This document shows, piece after piece, positions 25,195-37,500 of a stretch of DNA of 64,000 nucleotides (position 1 is the stretch's first letter; the number at the start of each line of letters is the position of its first letter). The notes under the pieces were generated by a model. The model had not been told where the DNA came from. It saw only the letters and a program-made list of their open reading frames with translations, and searched no databases. The stretch spans positions 7,472,874-7,536,873 of the forward strand of contig NC_039512.1 in NCBI RefSeq assembly GCF_003672135.1, in the 5' to 3' direction. The translations under genes were made by a program, and so were the position numbers. This stretch comes from Ooceraea biroi (taxonomy: Eukaryota > Arthropoda > Insecta > Hymenoptera > Formicidae).

Positions 25195-26214
25195 TCATTC
25201 GTGACATTTCAATTTCAAGGCCGCATTTTCTTGTTTCAAGGATTCAAACTCCTCTAACTTATTTTGTAGATCCTCAGTTCGCACTTGCAGAGTAATCAAT
25301 TCTTGTTTCAATTGCTCATTCTCCTCAATCAGAAAACTTATTCTAGCAGAATCCTTACCGGGATTGACTTCTTTAATCAGATCGTTCGTTTGATTCAGCA
25401 GATTTTTTATCAAAGTTGCTTGAGAATTTATGTGTAATTCTTGCATAGCACGTAAAATCTTTGTACTTTCTTGCTTGGTGTACGTGCTTATCAATTCTTT
25501 GATTGCTGTAAGTAAGCCAACCGGGTCTTGTTCTTGTACTGTAAAACCCGATCTTTTCACTTTATCCGGCAATCTCTCTTTCTCTTTCTTCGAATTAACA
25601 AAACCAGTCTCTCTGGAAGAATCAGAAGGACGGCTATTCTCCTTACTAGAAACATCTGAGGAATGATTATTGGAAGAATCAGGGGAACATCTATTCTCTT
25701 TAATAGAAGTATTTAGCAAATGAGAGTTCTCCTTGTGCGATCCAGAACGCCAATTACGATCTCTGTTAACAATTTTGTTTTCAGGCACTTTAAGGTGTCT
25801 TGTTTCTTGTAATTTTATTTTGTGGTCTCCGCTGATGTTCTGCTGTTTGTTATTGTCCACTTTTACTCTCACATCCACAAGCTTTCCCTTACTTTCTACA
25901 GACTTCTCATTTTTCTCCAGTGTTTTTATACTCACGGAATGTTTTTTAACATTTCGATCAAACGGTTTCTTAGGATCTTTCAAGGAAGGATCTTTAGTAC
26001 TTACGATCCTTATATCTGGTATATTGGAGATTGTTTCAATTGAACGTTCCTTATGTGCTCGCAAAGTATCGTCCCTTCTATCCTGTTCCGAAAAGTTAAG
26101 CAGTGGAGACGAAGTGGCATGTCTGGTAGTTACATGACGATCTGCTTGCTGGTGGGTCGTCTTCTTCGAGTCTTTTGGTATCAGCTCTAGTTCTTCCAAG
26201 AAGGAATCATTCAT
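25195..26214 (-). CDS. Uncharacterised Ser/Lys-rich protein with C-terminal coiled coil
   Basis: An uninterrupted 339-codon frame from ATG at 26214 to TGA at 25195-25197. I do not recognise the family. About residues 1-225 are hydrophilic and probably disordered, rich in Lys, Ser, Asn and Asp, with repeated SSxKENSRxSDSS-like motifs. From about 230 a helical part begins (DPVGLLTAIKELISTYTKQ). It ends in a leucine-rich coiled coil (ISFLIEENEQLKQELITLQV, then LEEFESLKQENAALKLKCHE). Such architecture is seen in centrosomal, kinetochore and scaffold proteins, but no specific assignment is justified. The frame appears to be a single exon; a further short frame downstream (24955-25140) could be 3' UTR. 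It is convergent with Piezo and head-to-head with the carboxypeptidase gene. Confidence 0.85.
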   Translation of the reverse strand: MNDSFLEELELIPKDSKKTTHQQADRHVTTRHATSSPLLNFSEQDRRDDTLRAHKERSIETISNIPDIRIVSTKDPSLKDPKKPFDRNVKKHSVSIKTLEKNEKSVESKGKLVDVRVKVDNNKQQNISGDHKIKLQETRHLKVPENKIVNRDRNWRSGSHKENSHLLNTSIKENRCSPDSSNNHSSDVSSKENSRPSDSSRETGFVNSKKEKERLPDKVKRSGFTVQEQDPVGLLTAIKELISTYTKQESTKILRAMQELHINSQATLIKNLLNQTNDLIKEVNPGKDSARISFLIEENEQLKQELITLQVRTEDLQNKLEEFESLKQENAALKLKCHE

Positions 26215-27277
26215 GTTGAATGTTTATATGTGGGTATGTGCAAATTGATTTCACGTTTGTAGCAAACATACCATATCAACTGTAAGAACAAGAAAAATAT
26301 GAAATATTAACACTGCATTCTGCAATAAATATTCTGATGTAATAAATATCAGAAATATAAATAGATAGATAAAGAATATTTTAATTTAAGATATATAAGA
26401 ATAATAACAAAATATAGCATGTATAAATTAAGCATAATATAAATTACTATTGTCGTTTTGGTTAACAGAGATTTACAAATTTACGACGCGCGATATTAGC
26501 AGTGAATTAATTTCAGAATTGAAAGTAAACGTTGAACTAACCTCACCAAGATCGTCAGAGCGAGCAAACTTGACGCACACTGTCAGTTATAGTTAGGTGC
26601 GATCAGCTGATGGTGTACCAAGCGACGATTGCTTTGTACTTTGGCGTTCGTATGATAAGGAACTGCGCAATAAAGATGTATGTACTAACCAATTATATCA
26701 GAACGTAGCACTGTTTCCAGTGACGTGAGATACCTATTGCTGGCAGAACTCTCGCGTGCTTCGTACTGCCCCAGAGTGCCCCATCTCATGTGAAGCAGTC
26801 ATTATTGCAACGCCATCTCGACCGTTAGAATTCAAAACAGAGTGCAGTTAGATTTTTCTCATTGTCAACACGTGAAAAATGTAACAGCAATATCAAATCT
26901 GAGGTAATTAACGCAACGCAACGTGACGCAAGTGAACGGTTTCTTACGCTTCGATTTATACGAATAATTCTTTCTCAAAAATCGATCTCTGCATGCGATA
27001 TGATAACGATAAATAAATCTTTTCGAATAATATTCAACGAAAGTCCGTACTTGTTAATTATGGAAATTTCCGTTGGATTATACAAGTGTCACCGTGCTCT
27101 GATATATTGATGATTGAGTCATCATGAGTATCATAATTCATTGTTCACGCTTGTTGCAGTGGTACCATTGACAGGAAAGGCCGTGGTATCAGTACGTCCG
27201 ACAACGGCAAAAATACGTATTTACCAAGCGTTCCCCGAGTGACAGTATTAGTCTAGTCGTAGCTCTTAGCCGGCAAC
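26215..27277. promoter_or_regulatory. Shared divergent intergenic region with both 5' leaders
   Basis: About 1.06 kb separates two divergent start codons: the coiled-coil gene to the left and the carboxypeptidase to the right. It must hold both promoters and 5' untranslated regions. The part at about 26500-26850 is less AT-rich than the surroundings and includes a CAGCTG E-box-type hexamer. A plausible acceptor (ttcacgcttgttgcag, ending at 27159) precedes the carboxypeptidase ATG, so part of that leader may be spliced. No TATA box or motif could be assigned with confidence. Confidence 0.5.
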
Positions 27278-28977
27278 ATGAACAGAATACTCATTCTCGC
27301 ATTAAGTGTACTATTTCTCGCATTGCCACACAAGAGTTTAAGCGGATACTTGAACGTGTATCCGCGATTGAAGGAGCATCGTCTCGCCGACGGAGAGGAT
27401 GCTGGTGTACCGCTCTTCCTCACGCCTTTGATAGAAAATGGAAAAATTGAGGAAGCACGAGCAAAAGCTGTTGTCCAGCACAAGGAGATGGGCGATATCA
27501 GCAGTTACTCAGGTTATCTTACGGTCAACAAAGAATACAATTCTAATCTTTTCTTCTGGTTTTTCCCAGCCATGGTAAGTGATGATCAGCAATCTTTTCA
27601 CGTAATGACGAACAGCTTAATTCCCAGAAAAGTACTTAATTAGAGAAACAAAAGATTAGTCGTGCATAAATGCAGAAATATTGTTTTACAGTATCATATA
27701 ATGATCTATCATGTGCTATATGCGATGTAAAGAAACCAATTTTAAGTTCTGGCTTTTCAGATTTTAAGTTTAGTTTTTATAAATTATGGATAATATTATT
27801 TTGTTATAAATTCGATTGTACGATAATATTAGAAATAATTATTTAATTATTTTTGTAGCACAATCCAAAAACCGCACCAGTAGTATTATGGCTGCAAGGT
27901 GGTCCAGGGGCAACCTCGATGTTTGGCCTTTTCATGGAAAATGGCCCGTTCATTGTAACCGCGAACAAAACTCTGAAAATGCGAAAATACTCGTGGAACA
28001 TGGCACACAACTTAATCTACATTGACAACCCGGTTGGAACTGGCTACAGTTTTACCGAGAACGATAAGGGATACGCTACGAATGAAACGCACGTAGGAAG
28101 AGATATTCACACTGCTCTGGTACAATTCTTTTTATTATTCCCAGAGCTACAGAACAATGACTTCTTCGTCACTGGTGAGTCGTACGCTGGAAAATATGTG
28201 CCTGCGGTGTCTCATGCCATTAAAGATTACAATATCAAAGCGGAAACGAAAATTAACTTGAAGGGACTAGCCATTGGTAATGGGTTGTGTGATCCAGAAA
28301 ACCAATTATTATATAGCGACTACTTATATCAAATCGGACTGATAGATCGAAATGGGAAAGCTCTGTTTCAACTGTACGAGAAAAAGGGCCGCGAATTTAT
28401 AAAGCAAAAGAGATACATTGAGGCGTTTCAGATCTTCGATACGCTTCTCAACGGCGATTTAAACGGCTCGCCATCCTTATTTCGCAATTTAACCGGTTTC
28501 GAGTACTATTACAACTACCTGAACACAAAAGATAGCAATGATTCCGATTGGATGTCTGAGTGGATTCAACGAGTCGATGTCAGACGTGCGGTACACGTGG
28601 GCAACAACACTTTTCACGTTGAAACTCGCGATGTTGAGGAACATCTAAAAGGAGACGTTATGCAATCTATAGCAGTTCTCCTGATCGACCTCCTGAAACA
28701 TTATAGAGTGCTCATTTACAACGGACAATTAGACATCATCGTTGCGTATCCGCTCACGGAAAATTATCTGCAAAAGTTACAGTGGCCCGGCGCAGACAAA
28801 TATGCGAAAGCGCCAAGAAGGGTATGGCTAGTCGGAGACGAATTGGCCGGTTATACAAAGAGTGTCGACAATTTAACAGAGGCTCTCGTGCGAAATGCAG
28901 GTCACATGGTGCCATCGGATCAACCGAAATGGGCACTGGATTTAATTACGCGTTTTACACACAACAAAAAATTTTAA
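27278..28977 (+). CDS. Serine carboxypeptidase, vitellogenic (CPVL) type, S10 family
   Basis: Two exons, 27278-27574 and 27859-28977 (donor CATG|GTAAGT, acceptor tttttgtag), encode 471 residues, close to the usual CPVL length (human about 476). A secretion signal is visible at residues 1-23 (MNRILILALSVLFLALPHKS). The S10 signature WLQGGPGATSMFGLFMENGP lies around residues 108-127. The catalytic serine is in TGESYAGKY (about Ser207), the aspartate in NGQLDIIV (about Asp391) and the histidine in NAGHMVPSDQP (about His448), so the triad is intact. S10 enzymes remove C-terminal residues from peptides at acidic pH in lysosomes or the secretory pathway; insect vitellogenic members act in yolk or digestive tissue, which is only inference here. 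Several Asn-x-Ser/Thr sequons fit a glycoprotein. Confidence 0.95.
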
Positions 28978-29648
28978 ATACTTATGCTAGTCGTTCCATT
29001 GAAGCACGTGTGATAAAAGCTTCAAACTTTTCAAAAAAAAAAACTTATCGTGATACACATCGACATTTAATTACGCAATGATAATTATGAAATGATGACG
29101 TGATGTGCCAGTACTTAATAAAGTACTATTCTGAAGAATTTAACTGAACCAAAAATAAGTACAGTGAACTTACAATTAGTTTTGTAATAGACGAATCTCA
29201 ATAAATTTATTGATAACAATTACATATGTAAGTGTGTATTGATAACAATTACAAGTATTTTCTTATTGGCATATATAAACATTATATAAACAATTTGAAA
29301 TACAGATATTTATAATAAATAATCTTTTTTAAAACATTGAGTATTACGTCGTAAATGCACGTAAATATACATAATTCCGTTACAAAAAAGATGCATGTAG
29401 TTGTAATGAATAGCATAGATTATACAGTATATATGCATAAGATAATTTAGTGCTATATGTTTCTCCCTCATAAAATTATATTAATCTAATTTTAATACAA
29501 ATTATAAGGCAAGAAAATGTAAGAAAAAAGTAAATTTGTAATTGTTTAAATCATTTGGTATAAATTGGTATAATGATTCTTTGGACTGCCAATTATTATA
29601 TTTCATAAATTTTACTATTTAATTTAATTTAATTACATTTCACTAAGT
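28978..29648. other. Convergent 3' intergenic region with polyadenylation signals
   Basis: This separates the 3' ends of the carboxypeptidase (+) and the thioesterase (-). AATAAA at 29117-29122 lies 140 bases after the carboxypeptidase stop and is its likely polyadenylation signal. TTTATT at 29206-29211 reads AATAAA on the minus strand and could serve the thioesterase. The rest is AT-rich and shows no other feature. Confidence 0.55.
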
Positions 29649-31091
29649 TTAATCTAAATATGGTAATAAAAATTTATCTACTATAGAAATATTTTTGTGC
29701 CATTCGGTATGAGAAATTCCTGGTACAGTAATGATTTTTAACTTTCCTTGTTTATCTAATGTTTTTAAACCAATGGTGTCATTTTTATAAATAGATCTGT
29801 CACGCATTTCTATCACAGTCTCGTTATTATTGTAATATCCAAAGTGACTGCTTTGCCATGGAGTGACGACTCCATCATCTGGTCCTCCGATAAGTATCAT
29901 ACGTTTCAATTTAGTCAGGCCCTCTTTGTAGTCAGCGTTGTTGACAATGACAGCTTCGTTATTCACATATGGCAAAAATTTGCTGTACTTATAATACAAT
30001 GTCTGAAACCAAAACAGGAAAAATTCGTGTCAATATATAAGATTATAGTCTGCTTGAAGAACTCAGGAAGTAATTTTAGAATTTTTGTAATACAAGTTAA
30101 CGTGTGTTTATTATTCATATGCTAACCTGATGATGAGGATCATTCCAATAATTTCCAACGCTAGTATGTTGCCCAAGTCGTGAATAAAAAAGTTCGTACG
30201 CAGTCTCGCATACTAGATCTGGAAAGATTAAACGCAGGAAACGTGCTGGAAAAAAAATGTCATAATTTAAATAGAAATACTGTGCCTTCCATATTTTTTA
30301 CAGAATATTATAATCTCACATACTTCCGTACTGCCCTGCTTGCGGTGAGCTCAAAGAAATAAAATTTCTCACATTATGCTCAGGAAACCTTTGCAATATC
30401 GCCCTAGCTAATAAACCACCTTGGCTATAGCCAATTAAATTAATTCCCTCGGGAAATGCAGCACCTATAGAAATAACATCAGTGCCTATTTCTTCTACCT
30501 GTTGCCACATTGGTTCTAAGCTACTCCAGCCTGCGAATCTGACAGTATTATAAACCGGAGTTCCAGGGTGCATCTATGGAAATAGGCTTTAAGTAGAAAA
30601 ATCAAATTCAGCTAATTTATTGACTATAAATTATTTATAAATTATTACTGTAGTGCAGATATAAATACGCAGTCTTGATATAATGATGCCAAAATAAAAA
30701 AAAACAAAAATCATGGGAAATGATAAGATCGAATTAATGCACATTATGAATTTATTTTTATTCACTGATATGATAATACATGTTATACCCATTAAATTGA
30801 TTCGCATATGTGTGATTATTTTATTACAGAATATCATAAACAATCTACGAAACAAATGCATTGTGTTCGCGCATAAAGGTCATAGTTGGTGTACAATGGC
30901 TTTTGTTCTGCTGATATCCTGGATTGTTTTGCTCCTACCTCCTGGATCCTGTTCCCAATAAGTTCCATACTGTCGCTGCCGGTGAGTATGCCATGAATAA
31001 CGACCACAGCGCGATATGATTTTGCTTCATTATACAATAATAAATATATTAAAAACAGGTAAATATGTATCACAGAATTTCGGTTTATCAT
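29649..31091 (-). CDS. Ppt2: Lysosomal palmitoyl-protein thioesterase, PPT2 type
   Basis: Four minus-strand exons: 30939-31091, 30324-30573, 30127-30245 and 29649-30002. All junctions have GT/AG and matching phase, giving 291 residues (human PPT2 302). An N-terminal hydrophobic signal (about residues 8-20) is followed by VVVIHGILTG, the oxyanion-side strand of the alpha/beta hydrolase fold. The nucleophile is Ser101 in LIGYSQGG, the acid lies in GGPDDGVVTPWQS (about 216-217) and the base is His272 in PGISHTEWH. NYWNDPHH and GGPDDGVxTPWQSS are typical of PPT2 rather than PPT1. PPT enzymes cleave thioester-linked fatty acyl groups in the lysosome; PPT2 prefers acyl-CoA and less bulky substrates. 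Sequons NNET and HKNIS fit a glycoprotein. The gene looks intact. Confidence 0.95.
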
Positions 31092-34000
31092 TGCGCCTCA
31101 ACGCCGCACGGTAAACTCACAAACTGCATTTATCAGCAAAAACTGACACTGGCTGCACTGGGCTGCACTTGCTAGGGAACTAGGGAAGTGTACGTACCAT
31201 ATTAGTTCTGAAAAAGTCTGTTACGGGACTCCACTATCTTCTACAAAAAAAGAAAAAGAAAATGAGATGTCAGTAGTCAGTGTCAATATCATGTCAGATG
31301 CAATTTTTATTTTTCAATAGTATAGTTTGACAGCGTAAAATATACATATAAATAATAAATTCTTAAAACAATCTTTAATTCTCATAGATGAGAATCCGAT
31401 ACATGGATGAAAAAGTGTATATGTATATGTATGACTGCATATGCATTACACCAGTAAACCCCGTAACATATTTTTTTTGTCAAACTCGGTTCACTTATTG
31501 AAGAGAGAATTCCTTTTTGTCGATTTTCAATTTTATTCCATTGATAAGAACATAGCATTATCGATAAGTGATGCAATGTTTACCCAACTGTTCACACTTC
31601 CTTTTCTTCTGTAGGTATTGCATAAGAGACATATATATATTCTTCAGTATCTATAAAATATCTATCCTGTAACATATTATTATAACTTTTATTATAATAT
31701 TGTTATATATATATATATATTTTTTAAATACATTTTATTTCAAATTTTTTATTGATTTAGTCGATACTAGATGGTAATTGCTAGTTCTTGTATTTTTTTA
31801 CAGTTTACATTTGATTGTTAATCAGATAGAGAATACGTTGCATCGACGATTTCAAATTGCTTATGTTCAGTCATTAAAAATGCTCATACTTCGAAAATTC
31901 TATAAATTTGAGAACAATATAATCCTGTAAAGCAGTAGTTAAAGCAGTAGTCGGTGACGATGGATCTTAGGATAGATGAAAGGAAGGGTACTCGTGGTCA
32001 AAGGAATCCAATTGCATCACGAAGCGATGCGTTGCAGAATATAGTAGGTCGCCACCCTAATCCTTACGAGTCGCTGTATGCTAGGTAGCGGGGCACGTGG
32101 TATTTCCCGAGCTCGCTTCAGCCATACATCACTGTAGTCTGACATCGCCCCCGCTTCTCCCCAGTTCATAGACGAAACTCACGCCCTGTGTTAGGGCGAC
32201 GGATGCTGGGCGCATTGTTTCGACCAGCGTCATCTATGATTATCATGGCTTTCACCCCTGAAGGAAGCAACCCTTTTGCTCCCATTTGAACTGTTATCCG
32301 AGCATTGATATACTCCTCTTGAATTCGGATATTGTCACTACTTGTTCTTGATTGTAAAATGATATTTAATAGAATTTATCGTGTGTAATAATTATATTTT
32401 AATATGAATGCCTCAATATGTTTTCAATTATGTGTGTGTTATATTAATAATAATTATATAATATTAAATTCTCTCATCTAATATAGATAAAGAGTTTTTA
32501 AATTTACGTAATTTATTTCGTAGCATCTTTCACTCCCAATATAATTAGACATATTTATCTTTCGGGTCGCGATATGTACAATTACATACGTTATCAAGTA
32601 ATATTAAAAAGAAATTATTCTGCAGTCATCGTGAATCGTGATCGTGGAAAGTTATGTTGAAAGGATGTCAGTGACCCCTTCGAGTGACCCACTCGGAATT
32701 CAGAGGGTGTTTTCGACGATCAACGCGTCATCGGGATGAAGTAATTTACAGGAGTGACAGCAAGGATACTTGATGCTTAAGGACGAAATTAGAGTTGTCG
32801 TTTCCTACTACATCACGTCTAGACTATCGCGATGATAGCGAAAGGGGTATCGCATCCCTAATCGATTTTATTAGATTCTACAAATCAAATGATTCTTGAG
32901 CGTGTCACAGCGTGAGGTCTTCATTTAATTAAGCAAGATTGATCCAATTCCAATATATTGGAATATTATATTGCAACAAATCTTTATTTATATGATTATA
33001 TAATATATGAATATACTGATAATTAATGCGAACGTATTTTGAGATGTCATAATGTCCATTATCTATCACTTTGTTCTTTCGTAATTGTCTACAAGGTTAT
33101 AATATCGAATGCTGGTTTAACCGATTGCCGCAAGAAGCTAAAGAATATGACAGTGTAAGACGCGGTAAGCAAAACCAACATAAACGCAGTGCAGTTTACA
33201 AGATTACGGACAATTACAAGAAGCAGCAGCGTCCCTGGCAGGTCAAAGGACCAAGATTCCTTCATCCACTTTCTGCGGTATGATACTCGGTAGTAGTTGC
33301 GCGCTTCGGTTAACACTCGGCGGACTGAAATAGCGACTAGCCGACCGCGAATATCCTTGATTAAACGCAAAAAAGCCCGGAGACCTACCGCTTGCCTTGC
33401 GCCGGCCGTGGCTGCGTTTTTTCGCCACCCTCCGCCATCACAACGGTCGGGCTTGAGCGCAGAATTGGATTGGCCGCCTTTTCTCTCGCTCGCATCCCAC
33501 CCCTTACGACCGTCTCTTTCTCCCTCACTCCTTCGTAGCTTAACGGAAGAAACACTGGCGGTTTCAGAGCATTGGAGGGACTCGATTAGAGCAGCTTGTG
33601 ACGGTCAGAAGTACCTGGGCACGTCCGTTTTCCGGCGCTCGTCCCTTCACCTAAATTGTTGTACACTGTCTGCAGTAATCTCTCGTGATAAGAGGTATAC
33701 TAGCTCGTACAGAGGTCTTACGATGCTGAATGTGCGTATCTTTAATCAAGTACTTCCGTACTTCTGACTGACTGCCGAGTGTTGTTCGTTGTACGTGATG
33801 CGCAGGCTTCGAAAAAATGTTTAAATCGTTGTATAGATCTCTTTTTTCTGGCGTTGAATCATTCAATTATTTATAAAATTGTGAAATTATTAACTATATG
33901 ATGAGATATGTGTTTTATTGTAGTTTATCGTGCTTCTTCGATCAGCAATTTGCATTTAAATATTCTTTTTTCAGTTTTTGAAATTTATTAATTAAACTTT

Positions 34001-34500
34001 AGTTATGAAACTTAATGCATAAAAGATGCTGTTTAGTCTATGAATTCCATTAAAGAAATTTATGAGGGTTTACATATGCAGTGCACAGTTATAATATAGT
34101 ACGCAGTTTTGTAAATTTAAATACGCAGCTCACATGACGAATAAACGGCTGGCCGGTAATGTTCGCAAAAATATTCAGAAACCGTGACGGGATGCCGCGC
34201 TCATGCGGTAGCCGTTTTTTTATTTCACTGGAAGATAGCATGCGGCAAACCATAGAGCAAGAGTTTTCTATTTTTTCATAGCATAAGATCTATACGTTGT
34301 GCGTAAATTTTCTAACTGTGCATGTAAATATCTAATCATATTTATTTCTAATCATTTGTATCGGTATACATATGAGTATATATGAAAAATCCAAGTGCTG
34401 TTATATCATTAAAAAATAACACTAATTGTTTACACGCAGTGTAACAACAAAGCATAAACGATAAGGGGAAGCATAAAATTACGAGCTTATTTTTTATCAT
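31092..34500. other. Intergenic; AT-rich with a GC-rich block at 31950-32330
   Basis: Contains the thioesterase promoter at its left end. A (TA)n tract lies near 31700. At 31950-32330 the base composition rises sharply, with runs such as gtgttagggcgacggatgct; there is no open frame. A second GC-richer patch at 33290-33780 produces a 156-codon frame (33297-33767), which I take as chance because its translation is a compositional mix with no domain. No gene is supported. Confidence 0.5.
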
Positions 34501-37500
34501 GAAAACATCGAAATGCTCTTGTCTGGGAATCGACTGAGCTCCCGCTTAAAGCCATTCTCCACTCTGTAAGTACAGAGAGACAGGAGAGAAGACGGAGTGG
34601 GTGGTACGGTGTCGCAGAAACGGCCTGGAGATTAGCGTTAATTACAGAGTTGAGCCGCGCCGGGGTTGGGACGGGGCGCTAGGTATTTGTCACTCGGCAC
34701 TGCTCTCGACTCCCGCTTCTCGTTCTGAATATTAATAACCCCACCGTCCTTCGCCACCCCGCACGCGTTCCGCGCCCCTTACTCCTGCGACACTCGATGA
34801 ATTGCGCGGCAGACAACGCTACTCATTATGCTGACTGCTTGATTTCATCATCCTCGACGACACGAAAAATTAATCGCCCCGCTATCGAGATCAAGAATAA
34901 AGAATCCTGTCTGATGTTAATTAATGACCTCTTTTGCTTGATGATCGACGTGGATTAGCGAAACACTTTGTTAATCTGTTAATGAACCCAATGATTTCTG
35001 GAGCTTTTGTCCAAAAACTCTTGAGGATTAGATTATTATTAATTATATTAGACCGTAAACAATTAAATTCTGCATATGATCAGGATATCTAAATCATATT
35101 CAGATTAGTTTCATTCCCTTAATTCTTAAAAAAAGTCATTGTACAATGTGTTCCTGTGAAGTTAGCGGATTACTAAAGTTATCACAATCTTTTACAATCG
35201 CCAAGAAACTGAAATCGTAAAAAAAAATGGAACAAATAACATCGTCTGTCCTTTCTCTCTCTCTTAAAACCGTTTTCGAAAAATTGAAGGGTCGCACTTT
35301 CGCTACGATGTTTCCTCGTTCCACGAGTGATGTCGATCAATCGATATCGCCCACCTCCGTCCTTTCTGCGGTCGGTCCCTCGATGGCGGTCCCATTCCCG
35401 CGCAAAACGCTCAGATATTCAAAGTCGGGAAATAGTTTATTCATGGCCGGCTCTGAGAACTTAGAAAGATATTGGAAGCGCCCCGGGAGAGAGAGTAAAA
35501 GATGGAGAGAGAGAGGGGGATAAAGAGGCAAGGGATGAGGAGGTAAGGGGGTTGTACAGAAGTAGAGACAGGCTGGGAGCGAGAGGACTCGAGTGACGGA
35601 GGAAGAGGAGCGATATTGGTCGGACGGAAGTGTCCCCTCGGGAAAACGGGAGGAGCGTCGTTTCGTCCCCGATCCGATAAAGCGAAAAAGGAACCCCCCT
35701 GCGGCATTGCCGCCGCCACTCTCCTATGACCACGTGACCCACGTGACAGCGAGTCCGCCAATAAAATTCAAATAAACTCCGACCGTGCATACTAAATTAT
35801 CACATCTTCCATTACCTGCTGCGTGTCCATCCCAGAACGACGTTTTCTGGGATCCCCGAGACACATTCGCACGCTCCTCGCTATACGAAATTCCGATATT
35901 TCTGACTTTCGAGTGAGGGTACGAGGAGGAACTCTGTGGATTCTACAACTGTCCGCACTTCTTTTTTCGTTCTTGTTGGAATAGCGCAATGCGACACTGC
36001 GCTTGCAAATGTGGATATTGGTTTAATTTTACTTCCGCTGGAGAAGGGTGTATATACGGAGCGGGATGATATTCAGAAGTAGTTCGCGACAATGTGCGCC
36101 TGCAATTTTTCAAGATCGATGTCACGTCGTTGTAATCATGTAAGCCATCTTGACGCTGCTGGTTTTCTCACTAAAGCACATTATGTCGATCTAAGGAAGA
36201 AAAGTCTTTTTATAAAAAGAATAATATAATATCGGATGTCACACATTCAATAGTACTCTAGTTTTTAAATAATTTGTATGTACTTCTCAGCAATAAGTTT
36301 TACAAAAGTTTAATTATCAATTAAATGTTTTACTCTTCGAGACGATGTAATATTTCGTCCACAAGAATATTAAATTTATTTATCAAAACCGATATTTCAT
36401 ACTTTCATATTTCTATACTTCATGTAATAAAATAAAAATACTCATAAAGGAAATAAAAAAACTAATTACCTTAACTTGTCTAAGTTGCATGCTTCAAGCA
36501 TTATATGTTTGCATTGTGTACGCATCATTATTAGAGATTTTAGGATAATAGCGTTATTAACATTATTCGTACATAATCGTAATAGTCGTTATCACAACAG
36601 CGTCATTAGTGGCGCGTTCGATCTCTGTTGTAACCGGGCGTGACTCCATGAGGGTCCAACAGCAGTGATGGAGGGACGAAGAGGTCAGGTGGTCTTTCCC
36701 AGGAACGCCCCAGATTTCAACATTACTCAAGCAGGATCAACCTGCCAGAAAGGAGGCCATTGTTCGCTTTTACGCCTCGGGCTTTCCTTCCGCATCGGTG
36801 GTACGCCATCGTACCTGGCTCGGTCATCGGGATACATACGTAGCATTTTTGTTCCATCTGGACGTCAGATATCCGGAACATTTTTCGCCAAAGACTTCAC
36901 GAGAACATTACATAAATTTATCTCATCCGCTTCAATAAGCAGTGATCCACTTTACTAATTATCCTTTTGCTTTAAAAGCTATTGAAAAGTACGTTCTGAC
37001 GTAACAATCTTAAATGATAATAAGGATATTTGTTCGATTATCATTTCATTGCTAACATTTAAATTTTCTACGTGCTATTGTAAATAGAATTTATAATAGT
37101 AATAATTACAATATATTGTTATCTTAATTATTTATAAGGTTATTTTATTTAATCAGTTGGCCAGTTGAATTGCCACCTTTCAAAAAATATTTACTTTAGA
37201 TATAAATAAATATGTACAATTGGCGCCACATTCAAATTTTACCGCACCAACTCTAGAAAATAGAAATAAATTATTGGCCAATCCAATAGATTGCTTAAAA
37301 CACAATAATTAATTACTAGTAATAAAATATAATTCACGATTATTGAATCTAACTGCGCCTTTCGTTACAATATAGACAAAGCGAACGGGAATCGTCTAAA
37401 CGAAATTTCCTTGACGGAAAACAATTAGTAGCCTTTAGCCATTCTCCGTATTCCTCGTCAGCTTATCTACGCCCCGACTATTAGTATAATCGCTGGAGGT

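Noticed and set aside
30713..30961. Plus-strand frames over the Ppt2 region
   Set aside because: Shadows of intron 1 and exon 1 of the minus-strand thioesterase gene.
33297..33767. 156-codon plus frame in the desert
   Set aside because: Composition-driven frame in a GC-rich patch; no domain and no matching splice structure.
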